From: Chlorophyllum brunneum
Taxonomy: Eukaryota > Basidiomycota > Agaricomycetes > Agaricales > Agaricaceae
NCBI GenBank assembly: GCA_963576785.1
Contig: OY756139.1
Location: 2,418,001-2,482,000 of the forward strand
Length of the DNA: 64,000 bases
Direction: 5' to 3'
Shown: positions 52,318 through 64,000 of the stretch, piece by piece
Position numbering within the stretch: the first letter of the stretch is position 1
How the letters are laid out: every line of letters starts with the position of its first letter
Program-made: the position numbers and the translations under genes
Notes under the pieces: generated by a model
Told to the model about the DNA's origin: nothing
Seen by the model: only the letters and a program-made list of their open reading frames with translations
Database searches by the model: none

Positions 52318-55300
52318 CTAATAACCACTCGGACGCGCGTCCGATTTCGAGGTATCGTACGCACGGATAAGTCTTGTCTGGTCCTGCTTTCCAGCAGTCT
52401 CGGTTTGACTGAATGCAAACCCACGGTTCCGGCGCATCCGTTGCACCGCACGCACTTTCTTGATCGCCTTTTGGAATCTACGATACGATGTCAAAAAATA
52501 AATTTAACTTGGTGTCTCCATCATGAGAAAAGCCCACTCACTGCTCTTGTCTTGGTCGGTAATCGGGAATATTGTATTTTTGCAGCTCCTGTACGATGTG
52601 ATACGAGGATGGCATGTACGTTCTCCGATAACTACGGGAATGTTGGTGTTCAGATACATGGAGACAAGCACAGCACTCACTATTTCCAGACGAAGTCTCT
52701 CCCGAGGCAGAAAATGGGTATAAGGAGCAGAACAAAGTAGAAGACCCAGTTTGTCCACAGATGGGGTACAATTCCGGTATACTCGGTTGAGAATCCGATC
52801 GCAGGAGCGACAACCGCGTATAGTGGTAAGAACAGCATAGTAAAAATGAAAGATCCAGGAATAGCAGCAACAGTGTATTTGGTCCAAATGCTGTTCAAAA
52901 CAAGCCGTCAGAGACTGCTCGTAGAACAACATGACGGAATAGCTTACTCGGATATCAGCGCTGCCTTTCCAAGGACGGTCAAGAGGACGGCAAGGTAAAG
53001 CGTAGTTCCCCAGAACCAATGCCCACTGTCTAGCCCATCCGCCAACTGAAGATCCCCCCAAAACAATATTACTGAAAATCCGAATAGGACCTATGGCGCT
53101 TTGAGCAACTGAATCGACCATGGATGGATGTTTGACTTACGATACTGTGATACAAAGCGTTTGCGATCCATAGCCAAAATGATGTCTTGGTAAAGAATTC
53201 GTTCCGTTGTCCAAGCGTGTACAGCTGCGGATACCGATCAAGGAACCTCGCCGACACAAACTGGTCAAAGATACCAATGACGAGTGGTGGCAGGACAGTA
53301 AACACGACGTTGTACAATGATAGAGTCCATGACTCGTATGCGATCTGACCGGAAAAATTGTTGAAGAACGAATACTACAAACACGTCACCAGTGATATCA
53401 GCAGTACATTCGTAGGCGAGAGTTTCCAACGCAACGGCCTACCCAAAATTGAGTCATGTACAACACGATGTTTTTGTAGAATGAATCTATGGCTGCTATT
53501 AGCATACTTGAGCCCCGGATGAGATGGAAGTGGAGATATACATAAGATCAGCTTTGACAACCGGCGGTAACTCCAAGCACCGTGCACGAGTAACAACTTC
53601 TTCAAAAATCTGAACTGTGAGATGGCAACGTCGGCAGACCGAGCAGCTTGCAGTCCCTGTGACCGACTGTCATTTCTCTGTTGGTTGTTGGCAGTCTACA
53701 AGATGCATTTACCTCAACACCAGATATACCTACGCCGACATGTGCTGCTTGAATCATACTGACATCGTTGGCGCCATCACCAATAGCAAGCAGAATGGCT
53801 TTCTGATTCTTCTTGACAAGCTTGACAACCAGCGCCTTCTGAAGTGGCGATACACGACCTAAATACCGAAGGTCAGGGTGCGGGCAAAATATAGCAGCAG
53901 AAACAGTTGGAAACGTACAACATATGACAGCCTTGCACATGATAGCAAGCTCTAAAAAAGTCTTTGATATTTCCTTCTCTAAAGCAAAGCCAAGACTTTT
54001 GCCATCTACGTATAACAAAATATCATGAGAAACGGCAACCCCATACAACTCGCTCATCCACATACCTATAATCAGTGCCAAGTCTTCTACATCGCCAGTG
54101 TTCCTCTGGTTTTTGATGGCTGATAGTCGCTTTGTTAGGAACTCCTGCGTATCATGGGCGTTCTCCTCGTTGACAATGACCTTAATTAAGCGAAAATTCA
54201 TTAGCGTAGGCACCTGAGGTCATTTCATACGACACGATTCATACCAAGTTCATAGATTCCGAAATTAGCCGGCAAGACATCCCGATATTGATAGCGGTCT
54301 CTTGACGGTCACCAGTCAACACCCAAACTTTGATCCCAGCCATCTGCAACGTATGGATGGTATCCGGGACGCCATCTTGAAGTTTGTCCTCGACAGCCGT
54401 GGCACCGAGTAGAAAAAGATCCTTCTCAATGAGCTCCGCAGCCTGGTCCAGGGCTTCCCCTCGGCCGTTGATGGTTGCAGCAGCTTGGTCGTAGATGGTC
54501 GACCACTGCTTATACTCCTGTTCTGGAATATCACGGAAGGCGATGCAGAGAGTTCGCAAACCCTCTGTGGCGTAGTCCTCGAGATGCGCCAGGGTTTTCT
54601 CAGTATGGAATTGGTGTTTGCTAAGCCGTTCCAGGATGACCGTATCTGCGCCCTTCGTATAAATTTTGATCTTGCCATCGGGTCCACGAACGATTGTCGA
54701 CATCCTCTTTCGAGTGGAGTTAAACTCGCACACGTTCAAGACCTCGAACTCTTGGCTTTGACCCAGAACTTTGACATATACCGACTTCGGTTTACGCATC
54801 TGGGAGAAGTATGTTCGGTGGTGTACAACTTTAAAGGTCTGATAACGTACATGGAATTGGAAACCAAGAAGTTCTGCACCAGCGACTAGCGCAGCCTCGT
54901 CTGGACTGCTAGCCTGATAGACCATCTTCTCGTCTTTGATTTCAGGAATAACTGTATGGCAAACCGCGAGAAGAGTGAGGAACTCCGTCACCGTTTCCCT
55001 TTGCTTTGCTTCATCATCTTCTGTTGTGTTTGACGACGATGAATCCAAAAACGGATTCGAGGATCCATTCATCAAATTCGTCATCTCTGCGAAAGTCCTC
55101 CATCCATCCGTCCCCTCACGCTTAGACTCATCTACCACATCTGCATAAGCCACGCCGCCGATACTGCAACACCGAAACTCCATCTCGTTGCAAGTTAGCG
55201 TCCCCGTCTTGTCACTGAAGACGTATTCGATTTGACCGAGTTCTTCGACTAGGGATGATGTACGACATAATGCCGCTGTATCAGTTTTCGCGTAGTACAT

Positions 55301-57131
55301 ATCCAAATCCGAATTGATGAATTGAGCTTGTTGGAACTTGACAACTTCCATGGTGACGATTAGGGATATGGGAATGAGATTGTTGTACAGGATAATGAAC
55401 GTGAGGATATCTAGACAATGATCAACAATAAGACAATCACATATTAAATAACCAATCACCTTCAATAAATTCACGGGCTGTACACACGGCGATGATCAGA
55501 TAAAATTCATCGACCTGTTTTGAGGATACATATACGCACCTCGACCACCAAGAGACACCTTCTCAAAGAGATACCACTGCTGACTCGAGAAAAACCAGGA
55601 GCGAATACTGCTTCCAATCGTGGAACCAATTGACAAGGCAAGCAGAATGAAGAAGAGGAAAACGATTTGCACATTTACTTGTCGTTCGACGGCTGTTCTT
55701 TTGATAGGAGCTGCACTACGATTGTTTGGGATTAACAAAGGCTCTACTGCAGTTCAGCGAGGATGGCCTACGTTGCGTTCCGCATGAGTTTCGTCTCATG
55801 GCCGGTAAAGACAGTGAGGCCATAGGCCCAGGGTGTATTACGCAATTGAGCGCCACGCAACAAGATTTGATCAGGTCCGAGGGGTATTTGCTTGGGCGTT
55901 CCATGTTCAGAAATGAGCTCTAACGTGCCTTCGTAAGTGTATAGCGAGTTGTTGGGATGCTCGGAGCGGAGAGAGCCACGTAAGCGATTAACGAGTTCAG
56001 GGGACGTGAGGTGAGAGGTTTGTGTACTGGCTTGTTTGATTTTGAGGTTGGTTTCACTGGAAGGGAATCTAAGCGAAAGTGAGTTGGAATATACGGACGT
56101 ACACACCCGTCAAGATTCGACGTCTCAATGTAACAAAGACCCTCTGGTTCACTCGAACTGAGTAGAACCATATCCGCAGGAATGAAGTCATCGCTTTCCA
56201 GTCGCACCACGTCTCCCACTCTAATGTCTTTCCACTTGGTCTCCGTGAATCCTGCATGTTGATTCATAACCTTTGTGGTCCGTGAATTGAGCTCGATATC
56301 AGATTGGTGTCGTTTCTTGGAGGGCCATTATTCAGAAGTACGTCGATGGATGACGAGCAGGAACTCACTAGATCCTCCTGCACTTCCTTCAAGGCAGAGG
56401 CTAATAAGACCGCCCCTAGCGGTACAATGGTGGTATACTGATTTGTTGGTGATATACCGGGTATCTGCTGTATACATGCCGTGAACAAGAAGAACAAGTT
56501 GGCGTATTTCGAGAATTGTTCTGCAAGGCTGTCAGCTCGTTACGAGAGATGCATCCCAAAAGCAACACCCACCAAACAGAAACTTGAAGGTAAATGTCGC
56601 AAGGTTGTACTTGCTCGTCGAAACGAAGTTCGAACTGAACTCCCCATTGACAGAACTATTGTTCAACACGACCAACCTCTCCCCAGTCAATACCTTCTCC
56701 CTCGCCCATGGCCACTTCCACTTCTTCCGCTTCTGTATCACGGATGACTTCGGTGTCCGTGCCTTCGTGCCGGGAAATGCAGCAGATCCCGCAAACGGTG
56801 ATTGGTTCGAGGGCGTTAAATCCTCATCGTCGAAATTCCACCCCTGTGGAACTCCCTCTCCGATCGTAACCTTGGAATGGCCCGCAGGTGCTGCCGCTAC
56901 ACGACTCAGTGGCAATCCACTCTCCCTGGACTCCATTGCCTGAGGACGTCCAAAAGCAGAATCAGGAACGCCGTCCTCGTCATCGTCGAAGAATGGATCC
57001 AAAAGTTGAGGGTCCGAGTGTTGGTTATACGGGCCAGCCGAAGGAGGGTAACCGCTGTTGGTCATGGCAGGTTGGTACTGCCGTGCTGCGGGGTTTGCAG
57101 ACGACACAAGTCGTAGAAAATCGTCAGTCAT
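52318..57131 (-). CDS. DRS2: P4-ATPase, Drs2-type phospholipid flippase
   Basis: Moves phosphatidylserine to the cytosolic leaflet of the trans-Golgi, needed for vesicle traffic and polarised secretion. ATG 57131 ([20 protein letters not shown]) leads to a disordered acidic N-terminus, then [17 protein letters not shown] entry ([20 protein letters not shown]), the actuator motif [15 protein letters not shown] (about 56110), the phosphorylation site [16 protein letters not shown] (about 55210), nucleotide-domain [12 protein letters not shown] and [20 protein letters not shown], hinge [20 protein letters not shown] followed by [19 protein letters not shown], and C-terminal membrane helices. The cytosolic tail has [12 protein letters not shown], the conserved autoinhibitory motif of Drs2, and ends [20 protein letters not shown] in [20 protein letters not shown] matches flippases. 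Many short introns. Confidence 0.94.
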
Positions 57132-57547
57132 AGTGGACGCAGAAGTGATCTACGTGAACGGGGAATGAGGGTGCGGGTTTGTGAAGATGATTATTTGGTT
57201 GCTACGAAGTCCCACTTCCGAGGCCACTACCAAGCAGTGCAAAACACTGATAGTCCACCAGCTGCGCAACCCCCCGCCACCGCCACCAACGCATTTCACC
57301 CTTGGCTCAAAATTTACACGGACTGTAGAATACCGAGCACACGGCGAACCCAACCTCTTCCAATTCATCTTTTCTTAGCGGCGAAACTCAGAAAACAAAT
57401 TCCTTTATCACACTCCCATCATTGCCGTCATGCCTCCCAATGGGCAGCAACGCCCATCCATATGCAAATCAAATTGGTGTTAAAATGATATCTGTAGTCC
57501 ATGATGCGCGTTACAGAAAAAAAAAAACGTAGTGCTACAAGAACTTC
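57132..57547. other. DRS2 promoter and 3' flank of next gene
   Basis: 416 bases with no supported gene; a 12-A tract near 57517 lies in the 3' flank of the following minus-strand gene. Confidence 0.45.
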
Positions 57548-58484
57548 TCAGACTTTGTTCTGGTTATCGGCATAGTAGTAACTGGCGGCATGGCCAGAAG
57601 CTGGTGGCGGAGCCGCAGCATTACCAAATGAGTGGGGAGCATCAGAGTAGGGGTACGAATAAGTGGGTTGAGTCAGAGATTGAGACTCCTCCTTGTCATT
57701 GGGCCCAACGGCCGTGTAGACGGGACCAGCGGTAGAACGGGTAGCAATGATTTCGCGATCAGCCTTCTGCCTAGTCAAGCGTCTAGAGTAATTGTGCACC
57801 ACATAGCAGGCATCTGTGAATGGAAAACTGATCAGCAAACGCGTGCAATACACGAGCATGGTGCATGGCGACTTACAGGCAACAACCACGATAGGAACGA
57901 TGCTCGATACCCAAATGGACCACACGGGTGTGTTTGCAAGAGCGTCGAGGCCATTACAATACGCAATCCTTGTAGAGTCGTTCGAACCGTCGATGCAGTC
58001 CTCCCTGGCTCCATTGTTTTTGCGGAAGCGGTAGAATGCAACGAGAGAAAAGACGCCAGAAGCAATTTGGAGCAGCAAGCTAATGTAGAGTAGAGTCAGG
58101 TGCGTTCTGACAAGCCCATTCTTCTTGAAAACAGCTCCGAAGAATCTACAAGAAGAATTGTCAAGTCCTGTCAAAAAGTAGCAAACGTGATACATACCCG
58201 AAGAGACCAATAAGAGCGACGAAGGTGGATATTGACCCAGCGACAATGAGAACAATTCTCACATCATGTCCATTCTGCAATTTATCAACTGGTAGATCCT
58301 CAGTAAGCCCATTCCTGGAGCCGAGAAAGTCGCGTTCAGTATACTCACAAACTCCTTGATTGTCGTTAACTGCAAGCAAGTACCAGAAACCTCCAGCCGC
58401 GACCCCACAAAGGAGGAACTGCAGCAATGATATCACAAGCGCCCCCAGGCGAAGGGGAAGGCAGCAGCAGAACTTTGGAGACAT
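57548..58484 (-). CDS. Four-span membrane protein (tetraspan/MARVEL-like), fungal
   Basis: No named family can be assigned with certainty. I chose ATG 58484 (MSPKFCCCLPLRLGALVISL), giving a cysteine cluster (CCC) just before the first helix (LGALVISLLQFLLCGVAAGG). Then NGHDVRIVLIVAGSISTFVA leading into LIGLFGYVSR (helix 2), LVRTHLTLLYISLLLQIASG (helix 3) and WSIWVSSIVPIVVVA (helix 4), a loop with CIDG between helices 3 and 4, and a cytosolic tail rich in Tyr, Pro and Ser ending YYYADNQNKV. Three introns. The topology resembles tetraspan or MARVEL proteins that organise membrane domains; the CCC could be palmitoylated (inference). Confidence 0.75.
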
Positions 58485-59125
58485 GAAGATGAAAGGAAGC
58501 TGGGTGATCCTTTGAATGGACTTCGTGAAGGAACGCAAAAAAAACAAAAAACAAAAAAAAGCGGGAGAAAAGGGCGAAAACCGACAATGATCGGGTTATC
58601 CTCGAGCCTCACACCTTTATAACCTCGCGACGCATGCCGCAGTCTGAATGTGCCAATCACAGCCTTGCTTCAGCTGGCTCCAGAGAGCACTGCCATGCCT
58701 GGGGTTCGGCCTGCGATAGACATCAGGACCGCCCAGCCAATCCCCTTTCGTCAAAAAACGTAGCCTTGCCTCGAACCTGTGACTGTAACCTATACCTCTC
58801 TGCGGCACATTGCCTGGTGGCGGTGAATCACCGATGATTTTGATCTCCTCAGGATGGGCGCTGGCGCAGAATCGTCGGCAACAAGCTCGGACTGTTTCGT
58901 TCGTCATGGAGAGCACGAAGAATTCGATTTCTTCTTGTCTCTTGCTATCTGAGAACTAACACGGAAACAGTGGCCCAAGTGTTAATTATATACCATCCTA
59001 GAATATATCCCCATCCACATTAATACATATGCCCAAAAAGACAAGAAGCCCATTAGTCAAGACGTCATCGCTTCTTGCGCAGTCACCAATGTTACAAGTA
59101 GCATCGTTTTAACATGCATCTACCA
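58485..59125. other. Intergenic between two minus-strand membrane protein genes
   Basis: About 640 bases. A 99-codon minus frame (58617-58916) has no recognisable features. A-rich tract near 58540. Confidence 0.45.
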
Positions 59126-60002
59126 TCATGGCAAATCGTGGGTTAAACCTGTCACGGAACCTGAAGGAAGTATTACTGCGCTGTCGACTAACAAGGGCTG
59201 CACCTCCTTCGTCGATATCGAAGGTCCGTTCGGTAGCGTAGCACCAGATTCGGGTAGAGGAGTGTCGACCAGTTTGTAGTCATTCAGTACTCTTCGATAA
59301 TGATACAAGAAATAGAAGACTACTATTGCCCTACAGGTCAGCGGGCTTTGGGCAAGGAAGACTGCACTTACTGGTTTGAATGACAGTCTCTAGAATGAAT
59401 GTCAACCACACATAAGGTAAAGGCGCAGTTTGAAAATCCCTCAGATGTTCACACAAGTCAGTCTCCTCAACCTCGTCACGCTCCGCCAACTTTTCCTCGC
59501 ATTCTTCGAGATCCTTGTTCTTCTCTTTGTTGAATTGGTAGTAAGCGATGATATACCAGACACAGATGGCGATATGGCAGACCCAGACGAACGCCTGGGG
59601 TTTGAGGAAGCCTTTCATAAACCGTTTCCTGAGAATAGTACCGTAAAGACTAACAAGCACAGTGAGCGTTCGGTCCCTTTGCTTGATGCTGGCGTACCCG
59701 ACGAAAGCGACGAATGCTGCATAAAACTCCCATATCGCTAGGGCAATTAGACAGCTAATAAGAGTGTTGAGTGGCTCGATATCTATTATTCATGTAAACA
59801 TGACTGCCAAGCCAAGCCAAGCCAAGAGGACACGCGCACCATCATCATGGCTTCTCGAAAGCCACCACAAGAGCCAGGCTGCGTCTGCAGCGTCTACGAT
59901 GAACTGGAATACCAACGAAAAAACAAGGCCTGAGTAAACCGGAACGCAGAACCACACTTTGCTGGTCATTAAAGGAGAGTGGCGATGTTTCAGAAAGACC
60001 AT
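59126..60002 (-). CDS. Small multispan membrane protein, unassigned
   Basis: Unrecognised. Exons encode KVWFCVPVYSGLVFSLVFQF (helix 1), TLISCLIALAIWEFYAAFVA and following FVGYASI (helix 2), KPQAFVWVCHIAICVWYIIA (helix 3) with the acidic loop NKEKNKDLEECEEKLAERDE, then YVWLTFILETVIQTSAIVVF leading to YFLYHYRRVL (helix 4) and a polar tail ending VTGLTHDLP. The two cysteines in the loop (EECEE, DLCEH) may pair. Start is either 60002 or MTSKVWFC at 59969, which is the better fit to a membrane protein. Topology is like the preceding four-span gene, in the same orientation, but I see no sequence likeness strong enough to call them paralogues. Confidence 0.65.
59807..59826 (+). repeat. Four tandem CCAAG units
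   Basis: CCAAG repeated four times, apparently inside an intron of the minus-strand membrane protein gene. Too short to suggest function. Confidence 0.8.
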
Positions 60003-60700
60003 GGCGATCGAGGGTTATGTACTTGGACGAGTGCCTTGCGTTACTCTTACAATTAAAAGTGGTTTAATACTCGGAAGACGTAACGCAAACACATGGCCTG
60101 CCCCGAGTGTGCCGGTGACACCGAAACTGAGCTATTGCGTTTGGAGTATTGGAGTGTGCTGCACCTCTATGAAATACCTTATGGTGGTGCTTGAAGTTAA
60201 GTAGGTCCCAGATTCTTTAGTCAGCCTCCAGATCGGCACAGTGTGGCCCCGAGCCTCGACATAGGTAAGCATCACACCAGACCATGAAAAGAAAGGAAGT
60301 GTGAAGCGGATATGACTGAAAGATGTGTGGTTCTTGACTTTCTGTGACAAGAAGAACGATTAAAGTTGGAAGGTTCGTTGATCCATCGCCGTGATTGGCC
60401 CTCCGCAGCGCCGGAGAGGATGTGGGCGCGAGGCACTGAAAGCGTCCCAACCGATTGAACAGAGGTCCGAAACGGCGGCAGGCTGTTCGGCTGGTGTACC
60501 AACCCCTTGGATGAGCCGGGACCAGGGCAGGGGGAGGGAATGAGCACGTTTCAAGATGTACATACTGTAGTGATCAAGGAAGCAGTGCAGTCAGATCACC
60601 ATCATTGACAGATAAATCTCACAATCCCTATTTATCATATCGATGCCCATCCGATACTGAATTCATCATCATCCTCCCCCACTTATCCCGCTTGTGGACG
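60003..60700. other. Shared promoter region between membrane protein and MAPK genes
   Basis: About 700 bases between divergent starts. Open frames are short and motif-free. Confidence 0.45.
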
Positions 60701-62544
<1,844 letters not shown>

Positions 62545-62874
62545 ACGAGGGACCTGTGTTGCGACTTGATTTCTTCTCCCTCCGCTCTTGTCAATCTCTG
62601 TGGTGTATGCTGTGATAAATAATGGTTTAGGAAACGTCCGTATGCGTCACTGCGATCCCCTGTACAGTATCCCGGTCAATGTAGGCTCGTGATTGTTGCG
62701 ATGCTGTGGTGCTGGATTATGTGTATGATAGTGGTATCCCACATGTGATTTCCGTAATATATGACTTATGATCCTGAGCAGTCTATTTCGTCATTACGAT
62801 GTTTAGGACATTGTTCAGATTCACTGGCTGGAGCCCCGTCCCGCTCTCGGTCACCGCACATCATACTCGTATTC
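62545..62874. other. Spacer after MAPK gene
   Basis: 330 bases of 3' UTR and promoter. The next gene's frame is open from 62761, but its likely start is at 62875. Confidence 0.45.
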
Positions 62875-63715
62875 ATGTCTACGAGCACTTTCCTCACAAC
62901 ATTCGGGTCAGGTAACGACTGGACACGAGCAGACCTCCTCAAATACTCCATTCACACCATTGACCTCCCCTTCGAACTCTTCTTGTCTCCCCTGTCTCTT
63001 TCATCCCTTCCACCGCTCCCACATACTCTCGAACCTTTCGCATCCACCCCAGATCGCACACAAGCCACAGATGACGCAACCTACAGGTGGTTACATTACC
63101 TCGACCTTGCACAGGACGAGCCTGAGGGGGTTGCCGTTGATGTCTTCGCGGACCGGTTATTGCATCTACTGGGCTTTGATCAAGGCCGCAGACTTATCCT
63201 CACTCGCCACGCTATCCCCTCTATCTTCTGCGGGATACAATATAACCTCACAACTGACGTGTGCATATGTGACGAGAATGGAATCATTCTGCTCCTGGTG
63301 AGGGATAATAAATGGGTTGGCAGAGGCACGAGTATCCACGGGGTTCATGCCGTTGTTGGTTCTGGGGCTATCGACAGATCAGGTGAGGCTGAGCCAACGC
63401 TGATTGCCAGTGCCGTTGCTGCGTTCTGGAGGAACAATAATACGAGGGAGAAGAAGTTGGGACTGCCACCCACCCTTAGAGGAGATGACAATGCCTGGCA
63501 TCATCTTCACTGAGACCTTCCTGACGTTTTATCGTATCAAGGTGACGGCCGAGTTAAACCAGGCGATGGAGACGCGAACTCATACTGATTCAGCTACGGA
63601 GGTGTATCGTCATGTTCCACACGTACCTGGGACGAGGGATCGGGGGATGAAACACGTAGGAAACCGTCAAACGCTCCTACGTTATTTTGTAGCTTTCAAG
63701 AGGTTTCTTCTCTGA
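62875..63715 (+). CDS. Conserved fungal hypothetical protein, apparent frameshift
   Basis: No function known to me; it resembles a family found repeatedly in Agaricomycete genomes. ATG 62875 gives MSTSTFLTTFGSGNDWTRAD, LLKYSIHTIDLPFELF, WLHYLDLAQDEPEGVAVDVF, ICDENGIILLLVRDNKWVG and LIASAVAAFWRNNNTREKKL. This order (acidic residues before an ILLLVRDNK-type strand) recalls restriction-like nuclease folds, which is inference. In the given frame translation stops at 63513. The expected continuation MTMPGIIFTETFLTFYRIKV, TEVYRHVPHVPGTRDRGMKH, TLLRYFVAFKRFLL lies in another frame through 63715. One extra base in the C-rich run CCACCCACCC near 63465-63475 would explain it; no GT-AG intron fits. Confidence 0.65.
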
Positions 63716-63830
63716 TGTCACAATAAACACGGATCCATAAAGTACCAGAACAAAATACATAGATCATTCAGTGGTAGATAAACAATTCCAGTACCCATTA
63801 ATTACGCGAAACAATTTACAATACTCCCCT
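63716..63830. other. 3' spacer
   Basis: Convergent spacer with AT-rich 3' UTR sequence. Confidence 0.4.
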
Positions 63831-64000
63831 TTACTCGTTGGCAGAATATCCTTTAGCATGAGCAATGAACAATCTGACTTTCTCCAGGTCCTTTGAGGTG
63901 CCATCCTCTACCTCAACGCCACCGCTCACATCAACGGCCCAAGGTTTGACTTGCTTCACAGCGTCGGCCACGTTATTCGGAGTCAATCCACCAGCTAACA
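63831..64000 (-). CDS. TRP1: Phosphoribosylanthranilate isomerase C-terminus (TRP1/trpC), partial
   Basis: Tryptophan synthesis step converting phosphoribosylanthranilate to its carboxyphenylamino form. The minus frame reads [40 protein letters not shown] and ends KGYSANE at TAA 63831. The AGGL and DVSGGVE phosphate-binding loops are diagnostic of the enzyme's beta-alpha barrel. In fungi this domain usually forms the C-terminus of a trifunctional protein (glutamine amidotransferase, indoleglycerol-phosphate synthase, isomerase), which cannot be tested because the gene runs off the right edge. Confidence 0.9.
   Translation of the reverse strand, partial: LAGGLTPNNVADAVKQVKPWAVDVSGGVEVEDGTSKDLEKVRLFIAHAKGYSANE

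Noticed and set aside
58740..58830. Minus-strand GGTTCGA-like T-loop near 58775
   Set aside because: The flanking bases do not pair into T or acceptor stems, so it is not a tRNA.
60060..60230. Possible 5S rRNA or tRNA
   Set aside because: No internal control region or cloverleaf pairing could be made.

Overview
The window is nuclear DNA of a filamentous basidiomycete, most likely a mushroom-forming Agaricomycete. Genes are compact and packed on both strands. Almost all carry several short (about 45-70 nt) GT-AG introns, so one gene appears as a chain of short open frames. The gene content fits: a p67phox-like NoxR, an SLT2-type MAP kinase, Spa2, a peroxisomal PEX1, a three-domain quinate-repressor-like protein, and several protein families I know mainly from Agaricomycetes. 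I see no bacterial operons, CRISPR arrays or intact transposons. Exon boundaries below were read by eye, so each span runs from start codon to stop codon, introns included.

Layout: 2-3113 (+) serine-rich protein, cut by the left edge; 4042-8165 (+) PEX1; 8420-9232 (-) decayed NmrA-like gene; 9804-13229 (-) SPA2; 13321-14634 (-) 3-ketoacyl-CoA reductase; 14782-16762 (+) aromatic amino acid decarboxylase; 16910-18328 (-) F-box protein; 19640-21886 (+) EgtB-like protein; 21957-23096 (-) DSC3; 23659-26018 (-) concentrative nucleoside transporter; 27093-28417 (-) secreted beta-carbonic anhydrase; 29097-32543 (-) Spt21/Ams2-like regulator; 32750-33722 (-) membrane protein; 34130-35814 (+) TFIIIA; 36618-38774 (+) glucoamylase with CBM20; 38888-38966 (+) tRNA-Gln; 39039-40357 (-) glucosamine-6-phosphate deaminase; about 41151-41602 (+) IMPACT-family protein; 41670-43051 (-) type II membrane protein; 43232-44788 (+) acid lipase/steryl ester hydrolase; 45106-47503 (-) shikimate kinase/dehydroquinase/shikimate dehydrogenase-like protein; 47756-48714 (-) G-patch PXR1-like; 49131-51223 (-) NoxR; 52318-57131 (-) DRS2 flippase; 57548-58484 and 59126-60002 (-) two small multispan membrane proteins; 60701-62544 (+) SLT2 MAPK; 62875-63715 (+) conserved hypothetical with an apparent frameshift; 63831-64000 (-) C-terminus of a phosphoribosylanthranilate isomerase, cut by the right edge.

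Most genes are unrelated housekeeping functions and there is no clear metabolic cluster. Several do bear on polarised growth and cell-wall integrity (Spa2, NoxR, Drs2, Slt2), though they are spread over 50 kb. The most notable items are the AROM-like three-domain protein whose dehydroquinase and shikimate dehydrogenase catalytic residues look lost (probably a quinate-type repressor), the EgtB-like protein without a methyltransferase domain, a beta-carbonic anhydrase with a signal peptide and a probable 3' frameshift, and an intron-bearing tRNA-Gln.
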